A stretch of DNA of 48,076 bases from Bacteroidia bacterium (GCA_025062295.1 JANXAJ010000015.1:1-48076), one strand, 5' to 3'. Shown: positions 9,565 to 18,193, numbered from the stretch's first letter. The notes: generated by a model from the sequence alone, not told the origin. Numbers and translations are program-made.

Positions 9565-10123
9565 GCGACTTCGACTGCTCTTCTGGCTTCTGACAGCCCT
9601 AATCGCTGTCGCAGGACTTTTTTGGATAGGTGAGCAGAGAGTAACCCTCTCTTCTCCCCTTAGCCCTGAAGATGAAATAGAGAGTGCTTTCTGGCGATTG
9701 GAAGTTGGCGACTCTCTCTCCCCCGCTGAACAGCGCCACCTCTCCGCTCTCCTTAGCCAAATCCCAGACACAGCATACAGACCCTACAGTTTTGCCGTTG
9801 GATGGCTTCTTATATATGGAACTGAACACTTATCTGGACCACCTATGCTCTATGTTCAACGCCTTCAGCAGCTTCGGGAGGTGCCTATTGTGCGAGCCTT
9901 CTTGGGACGTCTTGCTGCTCATACGGGACAAACCGAAAAGGCTCGCCTTTATTTGCGAGAAGCGATACAAATGGATTCTACTTGTGGTACTCCTTATCTC
10001 TTTTTAGCTCAGCTGGAAGGGGATTCGGCTTGTGAATGGCTAGCTCGCAGTGAAAGAGCTATTCTCACCCCCATAGAAAAAGCCTATAGAGAAAAGCTTA
10101 GGGCCCGCTTGCGCTGTCCGTAG
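9551..10123 (+). CDS. Membrane-anchored TPR-like protein
   Basis: A 190-aa protein of unknown function. One N-terminal hydrophobic segment (about residues 8-25) suggests an inner-membrane anchor. The rest is helical and has a TPR-like stretch (LGRLAAHTGQTEKARLYLREAI at about 120-140 shows the A/G and Y pattern). The start is a TTG at 9551, 14 nt inside the HU-like gene; no ATG or GTG is in frame nearby. Last gene of the kdsB operon; its 3' end overlaps the opposing gene by 26 nt. Confidence 0.6.
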   Translation: MLQSERLRLLFWLLTALIAVAGLFWIGEQRVTLSSPLSPEDEIESAFWRLEVGDSLSPAEQRHLSALLSQIPDTAYRPYSFAVGWLLIYGTEHLSGPPMLYVQRLQQLREVPIVRAFLGRLAAHTGQTEKARLYLREAIQMDSTCGTPYLFLAQLEGDSACEWLARSERAILTPIEKAYREKLRARLRCP

Positions 10124-11858
10124 ATTCGCTACTCCACACTTCTTCTCGTAAGAGTTCCCCTTTTGAGTTATAGTATCGCCACTTCCCTACCTTTTGCCCC
10201 TGTTCATAAAAACCTTGCACTTTCACTAGTCCATTTGGATGATATTCGGTATATTCTCCCTCAAGATTTCCATCCATGAGGATATAGCGTCGCTTTACGA
10301 CCCCGTTTGGATAGTATTCTTCCTGGGGGCCGTCTTGAAGTAGCGTATCCGTTTCAGAGGAGAAGGGGAGGCGAATGGGCTTGAGAGTGTCAGACTGAGC
10401 CGAAGAAGGAAGGGAATCTTCTCGCCATAAGAGGCGCACAGTTATGCGCAGGTGAAGCGAGTCTGTCGGCTCCACCGTAAAATAGGCTGCTTCATAAGGC
10501 TTGAGCTCTTCTTGCCACTGCTCAGCCGACTGGTCTGGAAGCCAAGTTCTCAACCATGAAGAATGGCGACAATCTAAATAGCCTCCTACTAAGGTTCTCT
10601 CTGAGGTTGGGTCAAGAAAGTCTTTTCGGCTATAGAGGCTTTTGCGAGCTATGAAAGCATCTATCCACCTTTGTAGAGGCGTGGGACTGCGGGCAATGAG
10701 AAGCCATTCACCTACCTGAAGCACCCAGGGACGCTCCCATCCGCTGAATCCCTTCCCAAATGCCCATCTTAGGAGCCCCTCTGAACGGACCTGCCGAACC
10801 TCATATCCTCGGTGCTCTATGCTTTGAAGCCTTGGAAAGAGAGAGAAAGGGGAGTCGCTCTTTAGACGACAAATAAGATAAGGAGCTTCTCTGTCATGAA
10901 CTATACCAATCTCACCTGCTAGGGAACTGAAAAAAGTTTCTGTGGAGGAGAAGGATAGACTGCCTTCAGGCAGAGGAGCTTCTTTCAAGTGGGCGAAGAA
11001 ATAGGCAAGGGGATTGAGAAATCGCCAGCTTACAAGGGCAGTGGTAGAGGGAGGGCACAGGTCTGCTAATGAAGCAGGTCCTCTTGCCAGAGCTCCCCAG
11101 ACGGGGTCTATCCAGCGGCATTGTCCCTCTATCCGCACTTCCTCCTCAAAAAGCTGGATTCGCAACTGAAGGGTGTCCCATCCCTTCAAAAACTCAAGCA
11201 AAGGATGAGAGAACAAGCTGGAGAGGGCTTTACCTGTTGTTAGAAGGGTCAGCCATACTTTATCCTCTCCGAAAAAGCTCTCCCTTTGGAAAGGCAGGGG
11301 AGACAGATCCTCGCCACTGAGGAAACGCTGAATAAGAAGAGGTTGGGTGGAATAAACTAAAATGGATCCAGCGGGTACTAAGTAGCCCTGATGGAGTTTC
11401 CATAGCATATAGCCTCCCTTTGTCTGAGTAGACTCTATGTGCCACTTGTATTGTCGGGCTAGCTGCTGCATTTCACCTCGCCAATCCCCTATCTTTGAGA
11501 GAAAGGGCGCTTCTATCAGGTAGAGAGTGCCCTCAGGATACACTGCTATGAGTAGGGCATGTCCGAGGAGCCATCGCTCTATCTGCTCGCTACTGTGGAG
11601 GAGAGAATCCCAGACTCGCCCTAGCTCATAGGCGGATTGAAAAGAAGGGCTTCTTAGCCAGGTTTCGTTCAGACGACTGTGCCGTAGGACTCGCCAGCTC
11701 TGACTGAATGAAGGAGTGTAGGCCACCAGGGAGTAATTCTTAGGAACATTCTGCCAGAGGGCTGGCATGCGAGGAGGGTGAATAAATCGCTGATACATCC
11801 AGAGGCTGCCCGCTCCTAAGATTAAGAGCAGCCCTACACCGATAATGAATCGGCGCAT
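10098..11858 (-). CDS. Large membrane-anchored protein with C-terminal MORN-like repeats
   Basis: A 586-aa protein with one N-terminal hydrophobic helix (about 4-22), so an anchored or exported protein. The middle 400 residues have no motif I can name; the general look resembles DUF3352-type proteins, which is a weak impression. The last about 75 residues contain two or three MORN_2/YwqK-type repeats (EYYPNGVVK, EYHPNGLVK, WRYYNSKGEL). It starts 1 nt after the superoxide dismutase stop and is co-transcribed with it. Function unknown. Its end overlaps the convergent gene by 26 nt. Confidence 0.6.
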   Translation of the reverse strand: MRRFIIGVGLLLILGAGSLWMYQRFIHPPRMPALWQNVPKNYSLVAYTPSFSQSWRVLRHSRLNETWLRSPSFQSAYELGRVWDSLLHSSEQIERWLLGHALLIAVYPEGTLYLIEAPFLSKIGDWRGEMQQLARQYKWHIESTQTKGGYMLWKLHQGYLVPAGSILVYSTQPLLIQRFLSGEDLSPLPFQRESFFGEDKVWLTLLTTGKALSSLFSHPLLEFLKGWDTLQLRIQLFEEEVRIEGQCRWIDPVWGALARGPASLADLCPPSTTALVSWRFLNPLAYFFAHLKEAPLPEGSLSFSSTETFFSSLAGEIGIVHDREAPYLICRLKSDSPFSLFPRLQSIEHRGYEVRQVRSEGLLRWAFGKGFSGWERPWVLQVGEWLLIARSPTPLQRWIDAFIARKSLYSRKDFLDPTSERTLVGGYLDCRHSSWLRTWLPDQSAEQWQEELKPYEAAYFTVEPTDSLHLRITVRLLWREDSLPSSAQSDTLKPIRLPFSSETDTLLQDGPQEEYYPNGVVKRRYILMDGNLEGEYTEYHPNGLVKVQGFYEQGQKVGKWRYYNSKGELLREEVWSSESTDSASGP

Positions 11859-11859
11859 C

Positions 11860-12582
11860 CTAACCTAAAAGCGCTTCTACCCGTTCCCAATTGATTAGGC
11901 TCCACACAGCAGAAAGGTATTCAGCTCGACGATTCTGATACTTGAGATAGTAAGCGTGCTCCCACACATCTATTCCCAAGAGAGGCTTGCCGCGCTCTTC
12001 AGCGAAAGGCATAAGAGGATTGTCTTGATTCGGTGTCAAAACTATCTTGAGGCGCCCTTCAGGGGTTAACACGAGCCAAGTCCATCCCGAACCAAAAAGC
12101 TTCATTGCCGCTTCTAAAAACTGAGAACGAAAATTATCCCAGCTTCCAAAGGTAGAAGCCAGTCTCTTTTGAAGAGCTAGGGAAGGCTCTCGGCGGTTCG
12201 GTGAGAGAATCTGCCACCAGAAGGTATGGTTCCAATGTCCGCCTCCATGATTTCGGACTAGGGTCCGATGAGAAGTAGGGATTTTGTCTAATCCCGAGAG
12301 CAGCTCCTCCAGCGATAACTCCTGAAAGGCTGGAAGCTCTGATAGGGCCTTATTTAGGGTATTCACATAGGTCTGATGGTGCCCCTGGTGATGAACTTTC
12401 ATAGTTTGACTGTCAATGCTTGGTTCTAATGCCTCATAGGGGTAGGGCAGGTCAGGAAGCTTGTAAGGATATCCCCCCACGAGAGAGGAATCGGTCCATT
12501 CATACTTTCGCTGACGGCGAGCCCAGCTTATTCCATTCAGTGCCAAGGCACCGAGCGTAGCTAGGAATGTCCGGCGATCCAT
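11860..12582 (-). CDS. Superoxide dismutase (Mn/Fe) with Tat-type signal
   Basis: Converts superoxide to peroxide and oxygen. Metal ligands are visible: the first His of KVHHQGHH, the His of WNHTFWW, and Asp and His in DVWEHAYY. The GGGHWNH context and the Gln in PNQDNP favour the manganese type. Unusually, the first about 22 residues read MDRRTFLATLGALALNG, a twin-arginine signal, so export of the folded, metal-loaded enzyme to the periplasm is likely. I use the ATG at 12582 (240 aa) rather than an upstream TTG because TATTTTTG ends 6 nt before it. It sits 18 nt after the DegT-type gene but seems to have its own promoter. Confidence 0.88.
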   Translation of the reverse strand: MDRRTFLATLGALALNGISWARRQRKYEWTDSSLVGGYPYKLPDLPYPYEALEPSIDSQTMKVHHQGHHQTYVNTLNKALSELPAFQELSLEELLSGLDKIPTSHRTLVRNHGGGHWNHTFWWQILSPNRREPSLALQKRLASTFGSWDNFRSQFLEAAMKLFGSGWTWLVLTPEGRLKIVLTPNQDNPLMPFAEERGKPLLGIDVWEHAYYLKYQNRRAEYLSAVWSLINWERVEALLG

Positions 12583-12588
12583 ATTGGA

Positions 12589-12596
12589 CAAAAATA
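12589..12596 (-). promoter_or_regulatory. -7 element of the SOD gene
   Basis: TATTTTTG on the minus strand, exact TAnnTTTG, 6 nt before the ATG at 12582. It indicates an internal promoter within the nuoI-to-MORN gene cluster. Confidence 0.65.
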
Positions 12597-12600
12597 ACGC

Positions 12601-13722
12601 CTATATACTCTTTATCTCTTCTCGGAGGAGGCATAAAAGCTGATCTACTGCATCAAGGGGCATGTCGGGCCAGAGAGGCAGACTGAATATCTCCTGAAAG
12701 GCTTGATTGGCGGTGGGAAACTGCTGCTTTTCCCGAATGTAGGGCTTATAAGCAGGGTGAAGGTGGAGGGGCTTGTAATGTACGCCCAGACGAATCCCTC
12801 GCCTCCAGAGACGCTGAAGAAGAAGGTCGCGACGATCAGCCGTAGTCCCTCGCCAAAAAACAGGATAGAGATGCCAAGCGACTGTATTCGGATCATGACA
12901 GGGATAAGGCTCTAACTCAGGAAATGTAGCTAAAGCTTCAGTATATTGGAGAGCCAAGCGAAGCCGTTGAGACCATGTCTCCTGCATTCGCTCTATCTGA
13001 GCCAAAGCTACCGCAGCTTGAAAGTCTGAGAGCATGTAGTTCCATCCCAGCGCTTCTACTTCATAAAGCCAGGGCTGGTTGGAAAGTCGTCTAATTCCAT
13101 TGCGGCGCAAAAGGCGTGCCCGTTCGGCATAGTCCTTTTCGGAGAAAATGATAGCTCCTCCCTGTCCAGCGGCAATCGGCTTCGTAGCATGGAAACTCAG
13201 GGTTGCCGCTATACCAAAGGTGCCACAAAGCTTCCCTTTATACCAAGCGGGTACCGCATGGCATGCATCTTCTACGAGCCAAAGATGGTAATGCTCACAT
13301 ATCTTTTGAATCTCCTCCAAGGGGGCTGGTACTCCTCCATAATGCACGACGATCACCCCTCGGGTTTGGGGAGTGATTAGCGCTTCTATCGCCTCAGCTG
13401 AGAGATGAAGAGAAGGATTCACATCTGCTAAAACAGGAACTCCACCTGCATGGACTACTGCTGATGCGGTCGCTGTAAAGGTCCAAGTAGGCACTATTAC
13501 TTCGTCCCCTCTTTCCACTAAGAGAGTAAGGAGTAAGTGGAGAGCTGAAGTCCCTGAATTCACTACTACCACATGACGCTGGTAAAGCTGCTCAAGTGCT
13601 GCCTCTACCCTCTCTACCCACTGACCGCCTCCCCAATACTGGTCTTCTAAGGCCTCTAAAAGGTATTGAGACTCCAGAGCTGAGAGTGAGGGCTGATGAA
13701 AGGGCAGCTCAAGTGTCCCCAT
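12601..13722 (-). CDS. DegT/DnrJ/EryC1/StrS-family PLP aminotransferase
   Basis: A 373-aa sugar aminotransferase-type enzyme that probably makes an amino sugar nucleotide for surface polysaccharide. The fold-type I features are present: the internal-aldimine lysine in SFHATKPIAAGQGG, the VEDACHA motif with the PLP-contacting Asp, and NSGTSALHL near the N-terminus. The exact sugar substrate cannot be inferred. The ATG at 13722 lies 14 nt inside the preceding 220-aa gene, so the two are translated together. Confidence 0.88.
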   Translation of the reverse strand: MGTLELPFHQPSLSALESQYLLEALEDQYWGGGQWVERVEAALEQLYQRHVVVVNSGTSALHLLLTLLVERGDEVIVPTWTFTATASAVVHAGGVPVLADVNPSLHLSAEAIEALITPQTRGVIVVHYGGVPAPLEEIQKICEHYHLWLVEDACHAVPAWYKGKLCGTFGIAATLSFHATKPIAAGQGGAIIFSEKDYAERARLLRRNGIRRLSNQPWLYEVEALGWNYMLSDFQAAVALAQIERMQETWSQRLRLALQYTEALATFPELEPYPCHDPNTVAWHLYPVFWRGTTADRRDLLLQRLWRRGIRLGVHYKPLHLHPAYKPYIREKQQFPTANQAFQEIFSLPLWPDMPLDAVDQLLCLLREEIKSI

Positions 13723-14371
13723 TCATCGGCTCCTTCCATTCAATTAGGGCCAAAAGGCTCTCCCCAAGGTCTTGGACAAGGTAGCGACCCCGCTCAGGCA
13801 CTTCTATCGCCTCACCTCCACGGAGGATTCGTTTCTCAAAGTACATCCAGTCAAAAAGCACTTCAAAGAGAGAATGAATCCACCCCACTTCTCGGATCTC
13901 CTGCAAGGGATGAGCTAAGTTTGGAAGGGCAAATTGCTCATAACCATGGGTTCGTAGCCATGTTTGAGCTGTGCGTCCTTGAAGAAGGTCATTCAAAGAG
14001 AGTTCCACTTGAATCAAGCCAAGTCCTGTCCAGAGATGAAGGGGAGGAGTCTTCAAAGCAATCGATTCTAGTCCATCTGTAAAAATCTTCTGGGCCCAGC
14101 GGATATGATGAGCAGTGCGAGCGATGGGGTTCGCAATCCCAATGACAGAAGGAATTGTTACAGCTTGACGATAGATTTCAATAAAGGTTTTAGGCACGTC
14201 GTCTTTGATTGGAAATCGCTGGATAAGATAGGCTCGGTGTTGGAGAAGGCTTGCTTTTTCTTCTTGACTCCAGAGACTGGAATCAATTGTTTGGCGTCGC
14301 ACCTCAGGGGGAAGGGGTTGAGGTACCGATCCTGGAATTGGGGTCTCTAAGAGAAAATACAGCTCAAGCAT
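13709..14371 (-). CDS. Conserved hypothetical protein, 220 aa
   Basis: I do not recognise this protein. It is soluble, without signal peptide or membrane helix, and mixed alpha/beta, with several aromatic and acidic stretches. It overlaps the HsdR_N-like gene upstream by 8 nt and the aminotransferase downstream by 14 nt, so it belongs to the nuoI operon. No catalytic motif is evident. Confidence 0.6.
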   Translation of the reverse strand: MLELYFLLETPIPGSVPQPLPPEVRRQTIDSSLWSQEEKASLLQHRAYLIQRFPIKDDVPKTFIEIYRQAVTIPSVIGIANPIARTAHHIRWAQKIFTDGLESIALKTPPLHLWTGLGLIQVELSLNDLLQGRTAQTWLRTHGYEQFALPNLAHPLQEIREVGWIHSLFEVLFDWMYFEKRILRGGEAIEVPERGRYLVQDLGESLLALIEWKEPMNGDT

Positions 14372-14756
14372 CCTTTCGGGGATAGGGAGGTAACCCTTGG
14401 AGGAGGGTTCCTGTAGCTGCTTCCCAGCACCAGAGTAGCTCCCCTACAGCGACTGCTAAATACCGAGGGGAAGGGAGGTTCCGCTTATATCGTCGGAGCT
14501 GAGTCCACGCTTGCTGCCACGCCGCTTCCACATCTGAAGTCGGGGCTTTGCATTCTGCTAAAAGCCAGAGCGTCCCATCTGGCGCACTCACAGCGACATC
14601 AAAGCGCCCTGCCTGTCCTATTTGATACTCTACTTGGATTGCGGAAAGAGGATATCCTTCCTTCAGAAGAAGCTGAATAAGCCGCTGTCGTATAGCCTCC
14701 TCAGGGGTAGCACGTATCATCCGCCGACGCACTGGATCCCAGAGGGTTTCTTTCAT
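14364..14756 (-). CDS. Small HsdR_N-like (PD-(D/E)xK-fold) protein
   Basis: A 130-aa stand-alone protein resembling the N-terminal domain of type I restriction enzyme HsdR subunits, common as a short single-domain gene in Bacteroidota. The nuclease-fold core is visible as [12 protein letters not shown] (acidic D) followed by WLLAECKAP (E-x-K). No helicase domain and no HsdM/HsdS genes are nearby, so it is not a restriction system here; its role is unknown. The ATG overlaps the nuoI stop as ATGA. Confidence 0.72.
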   Translation of the reverse strand: MKETLWDPVRRRMIRATPEEAIRQRLIQLLLKEGYPLSAIQVEYQIGQAGRFDVAVSAPDGTLWLLAECKAPTSDVEAAWQQAWTQLRRYKRNLPSPRYLAVAVGELLWCWEAATGTLLQGLPPYPRKDA

Positions 14757-15358
14757 GAGACCACTTCTTCTCCTTCCTTCATCATGCTGCGAGCCTTGAC
14801 ACTATGGATATTATTTGCAACACGAAAGCGAAAGCGCTTGCCAAATTGGGTATTGCGCATTTTCTTTAGCCAGCGAAGCCGATGCTCTAAGTCTTTTTTG
14901 TCTACCAAAAGTTTCTCCTTGGTATAAATGGCTTCTTCCCGAGTCCTGAAGACAAAATCATATTCAGGGCTCATAACGATTGCTTCTTCGGGGCAGACAT
15001 CCTCACAGAGACCACAGTAGATACAGCGAAGCATGTTTATTTCAAAAATGGCGGGATATCGCTCCTTTGGGTCATCCGTTTCGGCCGCTTGCATATGAAT
15101 AGCAAAGGGCGGACAGACACGAGCGCACAGCCCACAGGCTACGCAGCGTTCTTTGCCATTTTCAGCCACTAATACAGGACGACCCCGAAATTCTGGACCT
15201 AGCTCAATCGGCTCTTCTGGATACTGGACAGTGAATGGCTTCATGAAAAGGCGCCGAAAAGTGTAAGCAAGCCCTGAGAATACAGCAGGTAAGTAAAGCC
15301 GATCCCACCAGGTGAGTCGGCGCTCATCTGGTGAGGCAGTGCGAATCTGGATAGCCAT
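14753..15358 (-). CDS. nuoI: NADH-quinone oxidoreductase subunit I
   Basis: Peripheral-arm subunit of complex I that carries clusters N6a and N6b. Two 4Fe-4S motifs are present, [12 protein letters not shown] and [12 protein letters not shown]. The 201-aa length is slightly over the usual size because of a C-terminal tail. No other nuo gene is in the window, so it is separated from the complex I operon or an extra copy. I set the start at the ATG at 15358 (TTTATTTG, 6 nt upstream) rather than at a TTG at 15367. It heads the minus-strand operon and is divergent from tpx, with 48 nt between starts. Confidence 0.88.
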   Translation of the reverse strand: MAIQIRTASPDERRLTWWDRLYLPAVFSGLAYTFRRLFMKPFTVQYPEEPIELGPEFRGRPVLVAENGKERCVACGLCARVCPPFAIHMQAAETDDPKERYPAIFEINMLRCIYCGLCEDVCPEEAIVMSPEYDFVFRTREEAIYTKEKLLVDKKDLEHRLRWLKKMRNTQFGKRFRFRVANNIHSVKARSMMKEGEEVVS

Positions 15359-15364
15359 ATTTTG

Positions 15365-15372
15365 CAAATAAA
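15365..15372 (-). promoter_or_regulatory. Variant -7 element of nuoI
   Basis: TTTATTTG on the minus strand, one mismatch to TAnnTTTG, 6 nt before the ATG at 15358. Confidence 0.45.
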
Positions 15373-15394
15373 CAGAAATGTCATTAAGATGAGC

Positions 15395-15402
15395 TACCTT
15401 TG
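15395..15402 (+). promoter_or_regulatory. -7 element of tpx
   Basis: TACCTTTG, exact match, 4 nt before the ATG at 15407. It rules against the in-frame start 45 nt further upstream. Confidence 0.75.
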
Positions 15403-15406
15403 CAAC

Positions 15407-15919
15407 ATGGCGGCTACCGTTACTCTAAAAGGCAACCCCTTTGCCCTTGCAGGCATGCCCCTCCAGGTCGGGGCGACAGCTCCTCAGGTTTGTCTCGTAC
15501 AGCGGGATAACCAGGAAGTCTTCGTAGGCGGTCCTTCAGATAAGCCTCAATTACTCATTACTGTCCCTTCGCTGGATACCCCCGTCTGTGCCACCGAAGC
15601 TAAAAAGTTCAGCGAAGCCCTCAAAGCGTTCCAAGAGCAGGTACGGGCAGCCGTAGTCTCTATGGACCTTCCTTTCGCTCAGAATCGGTACTGCGAAAGC
15701 TATAAGGTGGAGGGCCTTATAATTGCTTCTGACTATCGGTATAGGGATTTAGAGAAATATGGAGTAGTGATTGCAGAAGGACCTCTCAAAGGTCTGTTGG
15801 CTCGAGCTGTCTTCGTTATTGACAAGAGTGGAAAGGTTGCCTATACCGAGCTTGTCCCAGAGATTAGTCAAGAGCCTAACTACGAGGCGGCTCTGGAAGC
15901 AGTAAAGGCGCTTCTATAA
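15407..15919 (+). CDS. tpx: Thiol peroxidase (Tpx-type peroxiredoxin)
   Basis: Reduces hydroperoxides using thioredoxin. The 170-aa protein has the peroxidatic cysteine C61 in [11 protein letters not shown] and the resolving cysteine C96 in NRYCESYK, nearly the same numbering as E. coli Tpx, which also supports the chosen start (ATG 15407). The frame is open 45 nt further upstream, but that extension would contain the -7 element TACCTTTG. Monocistronic by context; the next gene has its own promoter. Confidence 0.93.
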   Translation: MAATVTLKGNPFALAGMPLQVGATAPQVCLVQRDNQEVFVGGPSDKPQLLITVPSLDTPVCATEAKKFSEALKAFQEQVRAAVVSMDLPFAQNRYCESYKVEGLIIASDYRYRDLEKYGVVIAEGPLKGLLARAVFVIDKSGKVAYTELVPEISQEPNYEAALEAVKALL

Positions 15920-16006
15920 AACTTCATAGCTGAGGCCTAATCTAAGTCGTTCCATGGAGAGTAGCCTAAAGACTTGGGAACAGCGCGCTATATTCTTCTC
16001 TTTCTC

Positions 16007-16014
16007 TACCTTTG
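16007..16014 (+). promoter_or_regulatory. -7 element of the outer-membrane barrel gene
   Basis: TACCTTTG, exact match, 4 nt before the ATG at 16019. Confidence 0.75.
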
Positions 16015-16018
16015 ATCC

Positions 16019-16666
16019 ATGACTCGGCTTTTCTTTTTAGGATGTGCCTTTTTAGCAGCTCAGAATGAGCGCCAGACCTGGTTTGGAGCTCGTTTAGGTA
16101 CTAACTGGGGACAGTATTATACGAAAGCTGAGGATATTACCTCTCGCTCAACATGGGGGGGTGGCTTTCATGGTGCTCTTGCTCTTCAACACCAGCTAGA
16201 TCAGAAGGGGAGATTTGCCCTTCAAGGAGAGCTTGGGATTACCCAACGACGCTCTACTGAGCGCACTCTCCTCTCCGACTACAGATATACTCTCTGGAGC
16301 AGCGATGTGGGAGTCATAGGGGTTTTTCGCTGGCTGCGCAAATTTGAGATTCTCATGATTGAAGCGGGCCCCTCTTCCAGTATTCTTTTGACAGGGCGAT
16401 ATTGGCAAAGAGATAACCTAAATGGAGAAGAAAATACAAGGCGAGTAAATTTTGGGCGAGGGGGCGAACGAGATGTACGGCGGGGAGAGATTGCTCTCAA
16501 CTTAGGAATGAATGCTGCGTACCTAATGGGACCAGGCTACTTGAGTTTTGGTCTTCGCTTTTGGCATGGGATCAATAACCTTGCGGGTGGGGCTTTCCAG
16601 CGCTGGAATAGTTACGGTTTTCTCATGAGCGTTTCCTACTGGTACAATGATGCCCTCCGAGAGTAA
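16019..16666 (+). CDS. Outer-membrane beta-barrel protein (PorT/OmpA-like size class)
   Basis: A 215-aa exported protein with a short signal peptide ending near AAQ (residue 15). Alternating polar/aromatic strands (for example FGARLGTNWG, GGFHGALAL, FALQGELGI, SVGVIGVFRW-like, YLSFGLRFW) suggest a small eight- to ten-strand barrel as in PorT-like and OmpA-like proteins of Bacteroidota. The exact function is unknown. The MazG-like gene starts 20 nt before its stop. Confidence 0.7.
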   Translation: MTRLFFLGCAFLAAQNERQTWFGARLGTNWGQYYTKAEDITSRSTWGGGFHGALALQHQLDQKGRFALQGELGITQRRSTERTLLSDYRYTLWSSDVGVIGVFRWLRKFEILMIEAGPSSSILLTGRYWQRDNLNGEENTRRVNFGRGGERDVRRGEIALNLGMNAAYLMGPGYLSFGLRFWHGINNLAGGAFQRWNSYGFLMSVSYWYNDALRE

Positions 16667-16997
16667 AGCACTTGACCTTGCCCCCCTTCAGTCCATTGTG
16701 GAAGAGTGGATTCAATCTGTTGGAAAGGGTTATTACGGAGTGCTTACGAATGTAGCCCTTCTGATGGAGGAGGTCGGAGAGCTGGCTCGGCTGCTTGCTC
16801 GCCACTATGGAGAGCAAACCTTCAAAGTAGGAGAGGACGCCTCTCCTAAAGCCCTCGCCGAGGAGTTTGCTGACATACTTTTCGTTTTGACCTGCTTAGC
16901 TAATCAAACAGGTGTAGACCTAACAACCGCTTTCCTGGAGAAGCTGGAGCAAAAGACCCATCGAGACGCCTCTCGTCATGCAAATCGTCCTCTGTGA
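16647..16997 (+). CDS. MazG-like nucleotide pyrophosphohydrolase
   Basis: A 116-aa single MazG domain, likely to hydrolyse non-canonical or (d)NTP substrates to monophosphates. The metal-binding pattern is present: MEEVGELARLL (E-E-x-x-E) followed by EEFADILF (E-x-x-D). Two adjacent ATGs (16647 and 16650) could start it, both inside the barrel gene. It overlaps the following membrane protein by GTGA. Confidence 0.83.
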   Translation: MMPSESKALDLAPLQSIVEEWIQSVGKGYYGVLTNVALLMEEVGELARLLARHYGEQTFKVGEDASPKALAEEFADILFVLTCLANQTGVDLTTAFLEKLEQKTHRDASRHANRPL

Positions 16998-18193
16998 AGT
17001 GTATTCTGGACAGGCAGCAGTTTCCGCCTGAGCGTATCTTTCTGATTGTAGGGGTTCTTCATTTCCTCGGACGATTGGCTTTCCAGCTTCTCTTTCAACC
17101 AAAAATTCATGGGGCTGAAGACTTAGATATTGCTCGGCACTTGGCAGCAGGGGAAGGATTTTGCATTTACGATCGCGGCCCCACAACTGCGAAAGGTCCC
17201 CTTTATCCTCTTATGCTGGCTGCTTTCATCAAGATTGGGGTGCTTCCTGATCCTCTAAAGGGGGTCGTCCTACTTCAGCACTTCCTTCTTTCATGGATAC
17301 CGCTTCTATTGTACCGCATCGGTGTCTTGCTTCATCTTCCCTCCATTGGCTTGTATGCTGGTTTCTTATTTGCCCTTCATCCTTCTTTTCTCTACTATCC
17401 AACTGTCTTAGAGAATACTTCTATTTTCATCTTTGGGAGCGTTCTCTGGACGGTCGGGGTTTTGCAGCTGAAAGAATGCTGGCGATGGGGTCAAGCTTTG
17501 CTTATCGGCGGATGGTGGGGTCTCATGTGGATAGAGAAGCCAGTGGCGTGGGTGCCAATGACGATAGTTCTTCTTCGGCTTCTTCCCTGGAAAAGGTGGA
17601 TCCCACTTCTTCTTCCTGCGCTCTTTCCCATTGTACTGTGGAGCTTGCGAGGCTACTATACTTTTGGATACCTCACATGGACGAAGACTTACGCTGGTCA
17701 GCATACTTTCGCCTATTCTTGGCACCCAAAAATGGCTGTATCCCCTCGCTATGCCGTCTCAGAGAGTCTTGCAATCGTGATGGATTCTCTTTTTCTTCTT
17801 CCAGAGAAGGTAGGGGGGCCTGCTTTTGCTAAGCTCGGTAGCCTCATCTTACAGCAGGAGGGAATATACAAAGTGATTGAACGCACTTTTGTTCATGCTG
17901 GTATCTTCTGGTGGATACCACCTCGCTACTGGCATGATCACTCTATCTTCATTTGGATTGGAAGGAAGCTGCCCGTAATTTTTATCAATATCCTTTTCAT
18001 CTTGGGTCTTTTGTATGGGCTCAAGCACTATCCTGATCTGACGCTTTTTATTTTAGGTACCAGCCTCTTTTTCACGATTTTCTATGCTCTGAATCATGTG
18101 CTGAATATCCGCTATCGTTTAGATGTGGAGTGGCTCCAGCTTTTTGTATGCGCAATGGCGATAGAATGGCTCTACCTGAAAAAAAGGACTTAG
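16994..18193 (+). CDS. GT-C-type membrane glycosyltransferase (PMT/ArnT-like)
   Basis: A 399-aa integral membrane protein with about 9-10 hydrophobic helices. The first loop contains GAEDLDIARHLAAGEGF and then KGPLYPLMLA, the pattern of family 39/83-type lipid-linked sugar transferases that act on the outer face of the inner membrane. The acceptor is unknown; glycan or lipid A modification is possible. The start is a GTG overlapping the MazG-like stop. Its last 122 nt overlap the convergent MOP-like gene. Confidence 0.72.
   Translation: MKCILDRQQFPPERIFLIVGVLHFLGRLAFQLLFQPKIHGAEDLDIARHLAAGEGFCIYDRGPTTAKGPLYPLMLAAFIKIGVLPDPLKGVVLLQHFLLSWIPLLLYRIGVLLHLPSIGLYAGFLFALHPSFLYYPTVLENTSIFIFGSVLWTVGVLQLKECWRWGQALLIGGWWGLMWIEKPVAWVPMTIVLLRLLPWKRWIPLLLPALFPIVLWSLRGYYTFGYLTWTKTYAGQHTFAYSWHPKMAVSPRYAVSESLAIVMDSLFLLPEKVGGPAFAKLGSLILQQEGIYKVIERTFVHAGIFWWIPPRYWHDHSIFIWIGRKLPVIFINILFILGLLYGLKHYPDLTLFILGTSLFFTIFYALNHVLNIRYRLDVEWLQLFVCAMAIEWLYLKKRT

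Noticed and set aside
14364-14756. Type I restriction system
   Set aside because: Only a short HsdR_N-like domain is present. There is no helicase, methylase or specificity gene nearby.
15362-15406. Longer N-terminus for tpx
   Set aside because: The frame is open upstream, but the extension overlaps the nuoI start region and contains the -7 element, and family length and cysteine numbering fit the ATG at 15407.
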